The notes beneath the pieces were generated by a model, which was given only the letters and a program-made list of their open reading frames with translations, ran no database searches and was not told where the DNA came from. A stretch of 64,000 nt of DNA from Candidatus Microthrix subdominans (GTDB taxonomy: Bacteria > Actinomycetota > Acidimicrobiia > Acidimicrobiales > Microtrichaceae): contig JADJZA010000006.1 of assembly GCA_016719385.1 (NCBI GenBank), forward strand, positions 124,001 to 188,000. The letters run 5' to 3'. A program made the translations under genes and the position numbers. Positions 52,686-61,679 of the stretch are shown in pieces (within the stretch, counting starts at the first letter, position 1; the number at the start of each line of letters is the position of its first letter).

Positions 52686-53209
52686 CCGATCGAACACGGC
52701 CCTCAAACGGGCTCGGGACCCCGCCGCAACCCGACGCCAGCGCCCGAGAGCGGGCCATCGCCGACGCTTTGGCCCACTTTGACGACCTGATCGTCGACGG
52801 CGTCCTCACCCCCGCAGGTGAGGCCGACGTTGCTGCCGAAGCCGAGGGTGGTGACGACCTGGACCGTCGTCGCCGGGCGAAGGGCCGACGTCGGAGCGCT
52901 CCGCAGCGCTGGCTGGCCGCTGCGGCGGTCCTGCTGGTCCTTGGCGCCGGCGGCGCCCTCGCCGCTCAGGTGATCGGTGGCTCCGGAGAACAGATGACCA
53001 GCGAGGCCAGCGACCAGGCCGAAGGGGGCGCCACCAACGCCGACGAGGCTGCCCGGGCGGAACGCGGCGTAGCCGATCAGACCAAAGCGGGCGGCGCCGA
53101 ACCCGCAGCCGAAGCCGCACCCGAGGCCGCCGCCCAGGCCCTCGCAACGCTTCCCGAGTGGCTGTGCGAGCTGACCGCACGCCTGGGTGTGGACGTGTGC
53201 GCGCGGTGA
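52682..53209 (+). CDS. Single-span membrane protein, probable regulator of the ECF sigma factor
   Basis: The 175 residues have a charged cytoplasmic part (1-75, with ARERAIADALAHFDDL and a basic patch RRRRAKGRRRSAPQR), a membrane helix (about 77-97) and a Glu/Ala-rich outer part ending in LPEWLCELTARLGVDVCAR, where two Cys may form a disulfide. ATGA overlap with the sigma gene is typical of anti-sigma factors. The usual HxxxCxxC zinc motif is absent, so the role is inferred from position and topology. Confidence 0.6.
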   Translation: MTDRTRPSNGLGTPPQPDASARERAIADALAHFDDLIVDGVLTPAGEADVAAEAEGGDDLDRRRRAKGRRRSAPQRWLAAAAVLLVLGAGGALAAQVIGGSGEQMTSEASDQAEGGATNADEAARAERGVADQTKAGGAEPAAEAAPEAAAQALATLPEWLCELTARLGVDVCAR

Positions 53210-53270
53210 GCGGCGGGCCGTTCGGCCCCACGGTAGGCACCGGGTCCCCAACTCCTCGTAGGCTGGGATC

Positions 53271-53624
53271 ATGGCCAAGCCGTCTGCCACCACATCCAAA
53301 CCCGTCACCACGGGTGCTACCACCCCTCAGCCGTCCGCCGACGGCACCGATGCCCACTGGGCCGACCAGATCGCCGACCTGATCGTCGACGGGGTCGATC
53401 GGGTGCGCGACCGCACGGTCACCCCGGCGCAGGCGTTGGCCAAGTACGTCGTCTATGGAGTGATCGTCGCAGTCCTCGCGCTGCCCCTCCTCGTGTTGAC
53501 GCTCGTTTTGCTGGTTCGGGTGTTGGATGCCTTCATCCCAAGTGGCGTCTGGGCTCCCTACCTCATCCTTGGCGCGGTCTTCGTCATCGCCGGGGCCCTC
53601 CTCTGGTCGAAACGGTCGAAATGA
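53271..53624 (+). CDS. Small membrane protein, two helices (holin-like)
   Basis: The 117-residue protein has a Thr/Pro-rich N-terminus, an amphipathic stretch (WADQIADLIVDGVDRVRDRT), then two membrane helices at about 62-86 and 93-110 and a basic end (SKRSK). It resembles the phage-holin-like/DUF proteins placed just before trxB in related actinomycetes, but function is unknown. Its stop overlaps the trxB start (ATGA). Confidence 0.65.
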   Translation: MAKPSATTSKPVTTGATTPQPSADGTDAHWADQIADLIVDGVDRVRDRTVTPAQALAKYVVYGVIVAVLALPLLVLTLVLLVRVLDAFIPSGVWAPYLILGAVFVIAGALLWSKRSK

Positions 53625-54586
53625 GCATCATTCATCGCAAGGTCCTCATCATCGGCTCGGGTCCCGCCGGTCTCACCGCAGGCATCTACACCTCCCGGGC
53701 CCAGCTGCAACCGTTGCTCGTCGAGGGTGAGCCGTCCTCGACCTCGGATCAGCCGGGCGGCCAGTTGATGCTGACCACCGAGGTCGAGAACTTTCCCGGC
53801 TTTCCCAACCAGGTGCAGGGCCCGGAGCTGATGCTCGCCATGCGCGAACAGGCCAAGCACTTCGGCACCGAGATCATCACCGCAAAGATCACCAGGGTCG
53901 ACCTGTCCGGCCCGCCACACCGCCTGTGGGTCGGCGACCCCGATGCCCCCGAGCCCACCTACACCGCCGATGCCGTCATCGTGTCCACCGGAGCACAGGC
54001 GTTGATGCTCGGGATCGACGCCGAATGGGACCTGATGGGACGCGGCGTGTCGACGTGTGCCACCTGTGACGGGTTTTTCTTCCGAGGCCGCGACGTCGCT
54101 GTGGTCGGCGGAGGCGACTCGGCGATGGAGGAGGCCCTCTTCCTCGCACGCATGGCAGGCTCGGTCACGGTGATCCACCGTCGCGACGAGCTGCGCGCCT
54201 CCAAGATCATGGCCGAGCGCGCCATGGAACACCCCAAGATCAAGTTCATGTGGAACACGGTGGTCGAGGACCTGGTCGGTGACGAGACGCTCGAGGCGGT
54301 CAAGCTTCGTGACCTCACCACCGACGCTGTCTCCACCGTGCCGATGGCCGGATTCTTCGTCGCCATCGGTCACCGTCCAAACACCGACCTGTTCCTCGGC
54401 CAGCTGGCCACCGACGACGACGGCTACATCGAGACCGTCGCCGACGGAACCCGCACGTCGGTCGAAGGCGTGTTTGCCTGCGGCGACGTTCAGGACGAGA
54501 CGTACCGCCAGGCGATCACCGCCGCAGGAAGCGGTTGCATGGCAGCGATCGACGCCGAGCGCTGGCTGGAGACCCGGGGAGAGTGA
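53621..54586 (+). CDS. trxB: Thioredoxin reductase (NADPH)
   Basis: TrxB moves electrons from NADPH through FAD and a disulfide to thioredoxin. The 321 residues contain the FAD motif VLIIGSGPAGLTAGIYTSRA (about 8-27), the redox-active CATCD (about 143-147), the NADPH motif VAVVGGGDSAMEEAL, then HRRDELRASKIM, and the final FAD site GVFACGDVQDETYRQA. The length is standard. It overlaps the upstream holin-like gene by four bases and is followed after 80 bases by trxA. Confidence 0.96.
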   Translation: MSIIHRKVLIIGSGPAGLTAGIYTSRAQLQPLLVEGEPSSTSDQPGGQLMLTTEVENFPGFPNQVQGPELMLAMREQAKHFGTEIITAKITRVDLSGPPHRLWVGDPDAPEPTYTADAVIVSTGAQALMLGIDAEWDLMGRGVSTCATCDGFFFRGRDVAVVGGGDSAMEEALFLARMAGSVTVIHRRDELRASKIMAERAMEHPKIKFMWNTVVEDLVGDETLEAVKLRDLTTDAVSTVPMAGFFVAIGHRPNTDLFLGQLATDDDGYIETVADGTRTSVEGVFACGDVQDETYRQAITAAGSGCMAAIDAERWLETRGE

Positions 54587-54666
54587 CCCCCGGGGAATGC
54601 CAAGGGTGACGCGCCGGTTACACAGGGCGACCCCATCTTGGAAACCCCCAATCTGAAAGAGGACCG

Positions 54667-54993
54667 ATGGCTGCAGGAATCACTCATCTCACCCAGGCAA
54701 ACTTCACCGAAGAGGTCGCTGGTAGCGACACGCCTGTGTTGGTGGACTTCTGGGCCGAATGGTGCGGGCCGTGCAAGATGATCGCTCCTGTGCTTGAGGA
54801 GATCGCCCAAGAGCATGCCGGCAAGATCCGCATCGCCAAGGTGGACGTCGACTCCGAGCAGACCCTGGCCATGCGCTTCGGCATTCAGGGCATCCCCACC
54901 ATGATCGTCTTCTCCGGCGGCGAGCCCGACCTGCGCATCACCGGCGCCATGGGCAAGCCACAGCTGGAAGACAAGCTCGCCAGCTACCTGTAA
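54667..54993 (+). CDS. trxA: Thioredoxin
   Basis: A classic 108-residue thioredoxin with the active site WCGPC at residues 32-36, the preceding VLVDFWAE, and the cis-proline region FGIQGIPTMIVF. It is the substrate of the upstream TrxB and reduces protein disulfides in the cytosol. AGAGGACCG just before the ATG is the ribosome binding site. The gene is convergent with parB; the 80-base gap holds a perfect DnaA box. Confidence 0.96.
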   Translation: MAAGITHLTQANFTEEVAGSDTPVLVDFWAEWCGPCKMIAPVLEEIAQEHAGKIRIAKVDVDSEQTLAMRFGIQGIPTMIVFSGGEPDLRITGAMGKPQLEDKLASYL

Positions 54994-55044
54994 CCACCTG
55001 GGTTGCCCACTGTTTCGGTCGTTGTCCCCGAAGAGACCACAGGG

Positions 55045-55061
55045 TTATCCACAGCTGTGGA
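55045..55061. promoter_or_regulatory. Perfect DnaA box in a palindrome between trxA and parB
   Basis: TTATCCACA (55045-55053) is an exact E. coli-type DnaA box. It is part of the 14-base perfect palindrome TCCACAGCTGTGGA (55048-55061), so a second, weaker box faces it. It lies between the convergent ends of trxA and parB, about 8 kb before dnaA. Confidence 0.5.
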
Positions 55062-55073
55062 GGACGACCTGGG

Positions 55074-56060
55074 TTACTCGTCGCCGATCACGATCCGGTA
55101 AAGCCGCTCCAGGTCGTCCAGGTCGGCAAACTCGACCAGGATGCGCCCTCTCTTGGCGGAGAGTTCGACCGCCACCGACGTCGACAGCCGGTCGGACAGC
55201 AACTGTTCCAGCTCGAGCACGCCGGCGGGACGATCCTCCGGTGCAAGGTCGGGCTCGTTGGTCGTCGACCCGTTCTGGCGATGGTCGGTAGCGGGCGAGT
55301 TGGGCCGTGGACGCCCCCGACCGCTTGGGACCCGCTCGGCCAGATCGTGGCGCGCCCGCACCAGTTCCTCAACCGCCCGCACCGACAGTTCCTCGTCGAC
55401 GGCGCGCTGGGCCACCGACGTCTGCGATGGCTCGTCGGGCAGCGACAGCACCGCTCGCGCCGCCCCGGCACTGAGCGCTCCGTCCCGGACGAGCCGCTGG
55501 ATCTCGGCGGGCAACTGAAGCAGGCGCAACAGGTTGGTGACCGCCGGTCGGCTGCGCCCCAACCGGGCTGCGGCGGCCGAGTGTGACAACCCAAACTCAT
55601 CCATCAACTGCTGGATGCCGACCGCTTCCTCCAACGGGTTGAGGTCTTCCCGGTGCAGGTTCTCGACCAGCGCCTCTTCCAGCGCGGCTTGGTCGTCGCC
55701 GTGGCGCACGAGCACCGGCACGGTACTCAGTCCGGCGCGACGTGCCGCCCGCCAGCGTCGCTCGCCGGCGATGAGGTGATAGGTCCCGTGATCTGCCGGC
55801 CGCACCAGCAGCGGTTGGAGCACGCCAAGCGCCTCGATCGAGGCGGCCAACCCACCAAGTGCCTCATCATCAAAGTCCACGCGCGGTTGGTACGGGTTGG
55901 CTCGGATGTCGTCGAGGGGTACCTCCTGCACCCCCTGCGGAACGGAAGCGGAACCAGCATCGGACACCACCTCGGCGTCTGTTGAGGGTTCGGCTTCTTC
56001 CATCGGCGGAATCAGGGAATCCAGTCCCCGTCCCAATGCACTACGGCGCCCCACGTTCAT
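55074..56060 (-). CDS. parB: Chromosome-partitioning protein ParB
   Basis: ParB binds parS near the origin, spreads along DNA using CTP and loads SMC. From the ATG at 56060 the protein has 328 residues. It begins with the ParA-stimulating basic end [18 protein letters not shown], followed by the ParB/Srx nuclease-like fold ([22 protein letters not shown] in parts, [16 protein letters not shown]), the motif [16 protein letters not shown] and the helix-turn-helix ([25 protein letters not shown]). A dimer domain ends the protein. AGGGAGGTTC precedes the ATG. It overlaps the parA end by 20 bases. Confidence 0.96.
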   Translation of the reverse strand: MNVGRRSALGRGLDSLIPPMEEAEPSTDAEVVSDAGSASVPQGVQEVPLDDIRANPYQPRVDFDDEALGGLAASIEALGVLQPLLVRPADHGTYHLIAGERRWRAARRAGLSTVPVLVRHGDDQAALEEALVENLHREDLNPLEEAVGIQQLMDEFGLSHSAAAARLGRSRPAVTNLLRLLQLPAEIQRLVRDGALSAGAARAVLSLPDEPSQTSVAQRAVDEELSVRAVEELVRARHDLAERVPSGRGRPRPNSPATDHRQNGSTTNEPDLAPEDRPAGVLELEQLLSDRLSTSVAVELSAKRGRILVEFADLDDLERLYRIVIGDE

Positions 56061-56892
56061 GAACCTCCCTGGCCAGTTCCCGATAGGCCACGGCGGCACG
56101 GGAAGACGTATCGAACAGCGTGATCGGCATGCCGTAGGAGGGTGCCTCCGACAGGCGAACGCTCCGGGGGATGACATTGCGGCACACCTTGTCGCCGAAG
56201 TGCTCGCGCACCTGAGTTGCGACCTCGTCGGACAGGCGGGTCCGGCCGTCGTACATCGTCAGCACCAGGTTGCCAAGCTTCAGATCGGGGTGCAGGTTGC
56301 GCTGAACCTGGTCGATATTGCGGATCAACTGTCCCAACCCCTCCAGTGCGTAGTACTCGCATTGGATCGGCACCAGCACCTCCGAAGCGGCGGCGAAGGC
56401 GTTGACCGTGAGCAGCCCCAGCGAAGGTGGGCAGTCGATCAGCACGTAGTCGAAGCGGTCGACCACCGAGTCGATGGCTCGCTTCAACCGCTGCTCTCGG
56501 CTGAAGGCCGGAACGAGCTCGATCTCGGCGCCCGCGAGATCGAGGTTGGAGGGTGCGACGAACAGGCCCTTCACCGAGGTGGGCTCGATGCAGTCCTCCA
56601 TCGGCTGGTCGTGCAACAGCACGTCGTACATCGACACGTCGACCGTTCGGCTGTCCAGCCCGAGTCCGGTCGAGGCGTTTCCCTGAGGGTCGAGGTCGAC
56701 CACCAACACCCGCAGGTCCAACTCGGCGAGCGTCGCTCCCAAGTTGACCGTGGTCGTGGTCTTGCCCACGCCGCCTTTCTGATTGGCGATGGCGATGACA
56801 CGCGGCGTCTGCGTCGGCTCGGCAGCACGCCCGTCCGTTGCGTTGACCTCAACTTGGCGATGGTCGAGTACTTCCTCGCTCACGCTGGCCAT
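56041..56892 (-). CDS. parA: Chromosome-partitioning ATPase ParA (Soj)
   Basis: ParA is a MinD/ParA-family ATPase that moves ParB-bound origins. The 283 residues have a variable 30-residue N-terminus, the deviant Walker A IANQKGGVGKTTTTVNLGA (about 36-54), then VVDLDPQGNASTGLG, and YVLIDCPPSLGLLTVNA. It is the first gene of parA-parB. In most bacteria rsmG lies just upstream; here the next gene upstream encodes an RCC1-repeat lipoprotein, with two parS-like sites between. Confidence 0.96.
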   Translation of the reverse strand: MASVSEEVLDHRQVEVNATDGRAAEPTQTPRVIAIANQKGGVGKTTTTVNLGATLAELDLRVLVVDLDPQGNASTGLGLDSRTVDVSMYDVLLHDQPMEDCIEPTSVKGLFVAPSNLDLAGAEIELVPAFSREQRLKRAIDSVVDRFDYVLIDCPPSLGLLTVNAFAAASEVLVPIQCEYYALEGLGQLIRNIDQVQRNLHPDLKLGNLVLTMYDGRTRLSDEVATQVREHFGDKVCRNVIPRSVRLSEAPSYGMPITLFDTSSRAAVAYRELAREVHERGAP

Positions 56893-57033
56893 CCTTCTCG
56901 GCTCAATGCCTGTCGTGGTCGAACCGGTCTCCGCCTCAAGTTCAACCGATCGCTCCTGAGGTTACGGCATCCCTGATGAATGCTGGTGCATCCCACCCAG
57001 ATAATGACGGCGGACGGGCTGCGTTCAGCGAAA

Positions 57034-57049
57034 CGTTCCACGTGAAACC
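57034..57049. promoter_or_regulatory. parS: parS-like site (one-mismatch core)
   Basis: CGTTCCACGTGAAACC differs from the consensus TGTTTCACGTGAAACA at one core position and at both ends. It lies in the 260-base gap between parA and the first RCC1 gene, 70 bases from a perfect site. Confidence 0.6.
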
Positions 57050-57103
57050 GAAACGCCTCCTGGGGCGATGCCACTCGGGCGTACGGGCGAGCCCGGTCTT
57101 GAT

Positions 57104-57119
57104 GGTTTCACGTGAAACG
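57104..57119. promoter_or_regulatory. parS: parS site
   Basis: The 14-base core GTTTCACGTGAAAC (57105-57118) is a perfect palindrome identical to the conserved bacterial parS core, in the gap upstream of parA. ParB from the adjacent gene would load here. Confidence 0.9.
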
Positions 57120-57152
57120 CACGATCGGTCGCCGAACCGATCCTCGGTCAAC

Positions 57153-58289
57153 TTAGGAGAACCCTGGAACCGGGACAGGAACGTTCGATGACATGGTGGT
57201 GCCGTTACCCAACTGACCAAAATAGTTGTACCCCCAACAGGACACGGCTTCGTCGTCGACAATGACGCACGTGTGGCCGGTGCCCGCCGCCAGGTCCGTG
57301 ACTCCGGTGATCCCTGGGACGGCGATGGGCGCGATCGATTCGTCGTTTGTGCCGTTGCCCAGCTGCCCGAACCAGTTGGACCCCCAACACGACATGTCAC
57401 CATTGCCCAGGATCGCGCAGGTGTGCCGATCGCCGGCGATCAGGGCGGTCGCGTCGGTCATGCCGGCGACCGCAACCGGCACCAACGCGTACGAGGGCCG
57501 CACGCCGTCGCCGAGTTGGCCGTAACCACCCTGCCCCCAACAGACCGCTCCGCCGCCATCCACGATCGCGCACGCGTGGGCGTAGCCGACGGCCAGCCCG
57601 GTGGCATTGCTGAGACCGCTGACCTCAACCGGCACATTGGAGAACCAGGAGGCCGTGCCGTTGCCGAGCTGACCCCATTGGTTGATCCCCCAACACGACA
57701 CCCCGCCGTCGGCGAGCAGCGCACACGAGTGATAGCCGTGTGAGGCGATGGCGGTGGCGTCGGTGATGCCGGTGACCGGGATGGGCACGCTCGAGTCGAT
57801 GGTCGTGCCGTCGCCGAGAAGGCCGTAGTCGTTGCGCCCCCAGCAGGAGACCCCGCCGTCAGCGAGCAGCGCACACGAGTGGGAGTTGCCGATGGCCACG
57901 GCGGTGGCATCGGTGATGCCGGTGACCAGGACGGGCACGCTCGAATCGGTCGTCGTGCCGTTACCCAGCTGACCCTCGCCGTTGAAACCCCAACACGACA
58001 CCCCACCGTCAGCGAGTAGCGCACACGTCTGGAAGTTGCTGGCCGCGATGGCGGTGGCATTGGCAATGCCAATCACTGCGACGGGCACCCTCGAATCGGT
58101 GGTCGTACCGTCTCCGAGCGCCCCAGTGAAGTTCTCGCCCCAACACGACACGGTGCCATCACCACGCAGTGCACACGAATGGTCGCCACCAGCAGCGACG
58201 GCGATGATCGGCTCGGGAGGGGGCGAACCGGTGCACCCAACAACCAGAAGAACGGTCGCCAGGACCGCCATGAACCAACGGACACGCAT
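57153..58289 (-). CDS. RCC1-repeat lipoprotein (copy 1)
   Basis: The 378-residue protein starts with a lipoprotein signal (MRVRWFMAVLATVLLVVGC, lipobox VVGC), so it would be anchored outside the membrane. The rest is seven RCC1-type repeats of about 50 residues with the theme HSCALLADGGVSCWGxNxxGQLGNGT (key residues: Cys, Cys-Trp-Gly, Gln-Leu-Gly), which would close into one beta-propeller. Two Cys per repeat may form disulfides. A GGGGAG site precedes the ATG. Its neighbour is a tandem copy with a nearly identical C-terminal half. Function is unknown; RCC1 propellers usually bind proteins. Confidence 0.88.
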   Translation of the reverse strand: MRVRWFMAVLATVLLVVGCTGSPPPEPIIAVAAGGDHSCALRGDGTVSCWGENFTGALGDGTTTDSRVPVAVIGIANATAIAASNFQTCALLADGGVSCWGFNGEGQLGNGTTTDSSVPVLVTGITDATAVAIGNSHSCALLADGGVSCWGRNDYGLLGDGTTIDSSVPIPVTGITDATAIASHGYHSCALLADGGVSCWGINQWGQLGNGTASWFSNVPVEVSGLSNATGLAVGYAHACAIVDGGGAVCWGQGGYGQLGDGVRPSYALVPVAVAGMTDATALIAGDRHTCAILGNGDMSCWGSNWFGQLGNGTNDESIAPIAVPGITGVTDLAAGTGHTCVIVDDEAVSCWGYNYFGQLGNGTTMSSNVPVPVPGFS

Positions 58290-58332
58290 AATTGCTCCCC
58301 TTGTCAGACGTCACCCAGCGAAGTGAACACCA

Positions 58333-59469
58333 TCAGGACAACCCTGGAACCGGGACAGGAACGTTCGACGACATGGTGGTGCCGTTACCCAATTGACCAG
58401 AGGCGTTGTACCCCCAACAGGACGCGGCTTCGTCGTCGACAATGACGCACGTGTGGCCGGTGCCCGCCGCCAGGTCCGTGACTCCGGTGATCCCTGGGAC
58501 GGCGATGGGCGCGATCGATTCGTCGTTTGTGCCGTTGCCCAGCTGCCCGAACCAGTTGGACCCCCAACACGACATGTCACCATTGCCCAGGATCGCGCAG
58601 GTGTGCCGATCGCCGGCGATCAGGGCGGTCGCGTCGGTCATGCCGCTGACCGCAACCGGCACCAGCGCGAACGAGGGCCGCACGCCGTCGCCGAGTTGGC
58701 CGTAACCACCCTGCCCCCAACAGGCCGCCCCGCCGCCACCTACGATCGCACACGAGTGGTAGTAACCGACGGCGAGGTCGGTGGCGTCGGTGAGACCGGT
58801 GACCGCAACCGGCACATTGGACTGGAGACTCGTGCCGTTGCCCAGCTGGCCGTAGTTGTTGCCCCCCCAACACTCCACCCCGCCGTCGGCGAGCACGGCG
58901 CACGAGTGAAAGGCGTTTGCGGCCAAGGCGGTGGCGTTGGTGATGCCGGTGACCGGGACGGGAACGGTGGAGAGGGGGACGGTCGTGCCGTTGCCGAGCT
59001 CGCCGTTGACGTTATAGCCCCAGCACGACACCCCGCCGTCAGCGAGCAGCGCACACGAATGGGTGTTGCCGATGGCCACGGCGGTGGCGTTGGTGACGCC
59101 GGTGACCGGGACGGGCACGCTCGAGGCGGTCGTCGTGCCGTTACCGAGCTGACCCTGGCCGTTGAAACCCCAACAGGACACCCGCCCATCGGCGTGGAGC
59201 GCACACGACTGATAGTCGCTGTTGGTGACGGCGATGGCGTCGGTGATGCCGACGACTCCGACGGGCACGCTCGATCCGGTCGTCGTGCCGTCGCCGAGCC
59301 AGCCGGCGGCGTTGTCGCCCCAACAGGCCACCGTGCCATTGCCGCGCACGACACACGTGTGGTTGCCGCCGGCGGAGATCCCAACGACCGGACCGGCAGG
59401 GGGTTGACCGGTGCACCCAACAACCAGAAAGACCGTCGCCAGGACCACTGCGAACAAGCGAACACGCAT
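58333..59469 (-). CDS. RCC1-repeat lipoprotein (copy 2)
   Basis: Also 378 residues, with signal MRVRLFAVVLATVFLVVGC and seven RCC1-type repeats (SCWGFNGQGQLGNGT and similar). The signal region and the last two to three repeats are nearly identical in DNA to copy 1, while the middle repeats differ. GGGGGAG lies before the ATG at 59469; an upstream in-frame GTG at 59496 is less likely. The gap to copy 1 is only 43 bases, so both are probably co-transcribed. A parS site lies 65 bases upstream. Confidence 0.88.
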   Translation of the reverse strand: MRVRLFAVVLATVFLVVGCTGQPPAGPVVGISAGGNHTCVVRGNGTVACWGDNAAGWLGDGTTTGSSVPVGVVGITDAIAVTNSDYQSCALHADGRVSCWGFNGQGQLGNGTTTASSVPVPVTGVTNATAVAIGNTHSCALLADGGVSCWGYNVNGELGNGTTVPLSTVPVPVTGITNATALAANAFHSCAVLADGGVECWGGNNYGQLGNGTSLQSNVPVAVTGLTDATDLAVGYYHSCAIVGGGGAACWGQGGYGQLGDGVRPSFALVPVAVSGMTDATALIAGDRHTCAILGNGDMSCWGSNWFGQLGNGTNDESIAPIAVPGITGVTDLAAGTGHTCVIVDDEAASCWGYNASGQLGNGTTMSSNVPVPVPGLS

Positions 59470-59533
59470 GATTGCTCCCCCTTGTCGGACACCCATCGGG
59501 GCCGTCAGCGGATCCTAATACCCTGCCGCGGGA

Positions 59534-59549
59534 TGTTTCACGTGAAACG
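59534..59549. promoter_or_regulatory. parS: parS site
   Basis: TGTTTCACGTGAAACG matches the 16-base consensus at all but the last base and the 14-base core exactly. It lies between the second RCC1 gene and jag, so the two RCC1 genes are bracketed by parS sites. Confidence 0.92.
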
Positions 59550-59553
59550 CGAC

Positions 59554-59581
59554 GATGCCCCGGCACGGTGACCGGGGCATC
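59554..59581 (-). terminator. Hairpin after jag
   Basis: GATGCCCCGG and CCGGGGCATC pair perfectly over 10 bases around an 8-base loop. It is downstream of jag, the last gene of the rpmH-rnpA-yidD-yidC-jag run, and five bases from a parS site. No T-run follows. Confidence 0.6.
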
Positions 59582-59610
59582 GCTTCGTACTCTGAACTTG
59601 TGGGTGCCGA

Positions 59611-60510
59611 TCAGGCCGGGCGGATCACCACGCGGCGGTCACGGCCCTGGCCCTCGGACTCGGTGCGAACGCCGTCGACGGCGTTGACGGCGTCGTGCAC
59701 GATCTTGCGGTCGATCGAACCCATCGGCTCCAGCACCAGCGCATCGCCGGACTCGGCCACCTGGCGGGCCAGGTCACCACCGAAGCCCTCGAGCGCTTCG
59801 CGTCGCAGGCCCTTGTAACCGGCGACGTCGACACCAAGGCGCACCTCGGTGCCACCCTTTGCCACCTTCAGCATCACGGCCTTGGACAGCTCGAGCACCG
59901 CGTCGGCAGTGGCGCCGCGATGGCCCACCATCACGCCGAGATCATCACCGGCCACCGTCACATCGACACGGTCACCGTCGATCTCGCTGCTGGTGGTGAC
60001 GGTCTGCCCTGCGGCGGACATGAGCCCACCGAGGAACTCTTCGACGGTGGAGGCCACCTCGTCGGCCGTCATCGGGTCGGGCGTGGGCCCGTCGTCTGTG
60101 GTCGCTGTGTCGCGGTCCCGGCCGGCGGGGCGCTGACGACGCTGGCCGCCGGAGCGTCCACTGTCGCTGCGGCCGCTGCCGGATCCGCCACCGGTCTGAC
60201 CGGCGGCGGTGTCGCTCTGCTCGGCCGGAGCTGACGTTGGGCTCTGCTTGGCCTGGGCCTGCTTGGCCGGCGCCTTCGCGCCACCGTCGTTGCGCGATCC
60301 ACCCTTGCGACGACGCTCTTCCTTCGCCGGAGCCGCCACCGGGGCGACACGGGCACGAATGCGGGCCATCGACTTCACACGGCCAAACATCGAGACGCTC
60401 GGGTGCTCGAGCACCTCGATCTCCGCCTCCGATTCGTGCACACCCAGCTTGTCGAGAGCCTGATCACGGGCCTCCTCGATCGTCTTGCCGGTCAGTTCGA
60501 TCCACTCCAT
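59611..60510 (-). CDS. jag: Jag/KhpB (EloR) RNA-binding protein
   Basis: KhpB proteins bind RNA with KhpA and affect cell elongation. The 299 residues have the Jag_N domain (MEWIELTGKTIEEARDQAL, SMFGRVKSMARIRARV), a long disordered Gly/Ser/Arg/Ala linker (about 65-150), a KH domain with VMVGHRGATADAVLEL (the GxxG loop is GHRG) and an R3H domain ending GSIDRKIVHDAVNAVDGVRTES. It starts three bases after the yidC stop. Confidence 0.94.
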   Translation of the reverse strand: MEWIELTGKTIEEARDQALDKLGVHESEAEIEVLEHPSVSMFGRVKSMARIRARVAPVAAPAKEERRRKGGSRNDGGAKAPAKQAQAKQSPTSAPAEQSDTAAGQTGGGSGSGRSDSGRSGGQRRQRPAGRDRDTATTDDGPTPDPMTADEVASTVEEFLGGLMSAAGQTVTTSSEIDGDRVDVTVAGDDLGVMVGHRGATADAVLELSKAVMLKVAKGGTEVRLGVDVAGYKGLRREALEGFGGDLARQVAESGDALVLEPMGSIDRKIVHDAVNAVDGVRTESEGQGRDRRVVIRPA

Positions 60511-60512
60511 AG

Positions 60513-61679
60513 CTACTTCCCTTGTTCGTCCCCTGAGCGGGGGTCTCCTGATCGGCGGCCTGTGCCGCCGGTTGTGCTTTTCCCACCAGATGTGGTTGCC
60601 GAGGTCCGTCGAGCGCTACCGCTCTTCGCTCGGCTGGGTGTGTTACGCGTGCGGCCCTTGGGGGCCGTACCCGACTTGGTAGGCCGGCCCGCCACAGCGG
60701 GCTTGGAGCCGTTCGACTTGGCCTTGGCGCTCTCGCTGCGGGGGTTGGGGGCCTTCTTCTTCGCCTTGGCGTCGGCTTCGGCCTCGGTGAGATGTCCCTT
60801 GCCCTTGCCCGGCACATGATGCACGCCGGGGCCGTCCTTCCCGTAGAGCTCCTTGGTGATGTAGCTCTGGGTGCCGATCCGCATCAGCCCCTGCACGCCC
60901 CAGTACACGGCCAGAGCACCGGCGAAGTTGAAGGCGAACACCGGCAACACGAACGGCATGACCTTGAGGATCATCGCCTGGGTAGGGTTGGCGTTTGCCG
61001 CCGGGTTGCGGGCCTGGATCTGACGGTTCTGGATCACCTGGATGACCAGGATCAGAATCAACAACACCAGGTAGGGCGCAAACGACACGAAGCCCTGGGC
61101 CCAGGCCTCGGCCGGCGTCTTCGCCAGGTCGAGCGTGAACACCCGGTTGAAGAACGGCATCGTGTTCTGAGTGCTCAGGGTCTTATAGAACGCCGTGGCC
61201 GTGTTGACGTGCTCGGGGTTGAAGGTCTGGTCGGTGAACACCCAGGACGTCAGGGGCGACGTGTTGTTGGCTACCTGCTCGGCGATGTGACCGACACCGG
61301 CGGAGGGCCCACCCAAACGGTTCGTCAGACCACGGATCAGGTGGTACATCACGATGAACACGGGCGCCTGGGCCAACACGGGGAGGCAGCCACCGACCGG
61401 GCTGATGTTGTTTTCCTTATAGAACACCATCAACTCGGTGTTGAGGCGCTCCCGGTCGCCCTTGTACTTGGCCTGAATCTGTTTGAGTTCGGGCTGGAGT
61501 CGCTGCATCTGCAGCATCGATTTGGTGCTCTTCACCGTGAGCGGCGTGACGATGAGCATCACGAGCACGGTGAACAACACGATCGACATCCCAAACGAGG
61601 GGATCACGCTGTAGATGGCGGCCACGATGGAGCCGAAGAACTCGAACAGCGGGGAGAAGGGACCAAGCAGGTCAGGCAT
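60513..61679 (-). CDS. yidC: Membrane protein insertase YidC
   Basis: YidC/Oxa1 inserts proteins into the membrane, alone or with Sec. The 388 residues have the Gram-positive layout: an early helix (about 10-30), [20 protein letters not shown] with the cytoplasmic coil ([20 protein letters not shown]), [17 protein letters not shown], and further helices with a long loop. The last 100 residues are a Lys/Arg/Ser/Pro-rich tail that may bind ribosomes. It overlaps yidD by eight bases. Confidence 0.95.
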   Translation of the reverse strand: MPDLLGPFSPLFEFFGSIVAAIYSVIPSFGMSIVLFTVLVMLIVTPLTVKSTKSMLQMQRLQPELKQIQAKYKGDRERLNTELMVFYKENNISPVGGCLPVLAQAPVFIVMYHLIRGLTNRLGGPSAGVGHIAEQVANNTSPLTSWVFTDQTFNPEHVNTATAFYKTLSTQNTMPFFNRVFTLDLAKTPAEAWAQGFVSFAPYLVLLILILVIQVIQNRQIQARNPAANANPTQAMILKVMPFVLPVFAFNFAGALAVYWGVQGLMRIGTQSYITKELYGKDGPGVHHVPGKGKGHLTEAEADAKAKKKAPNPRSESAKAKSNGSKPAVAGRPTKSGTAPKGRTRNTPSRAKSGSARRTSATTSGGKSTTGGTGRRSGDPRSGDEQGK

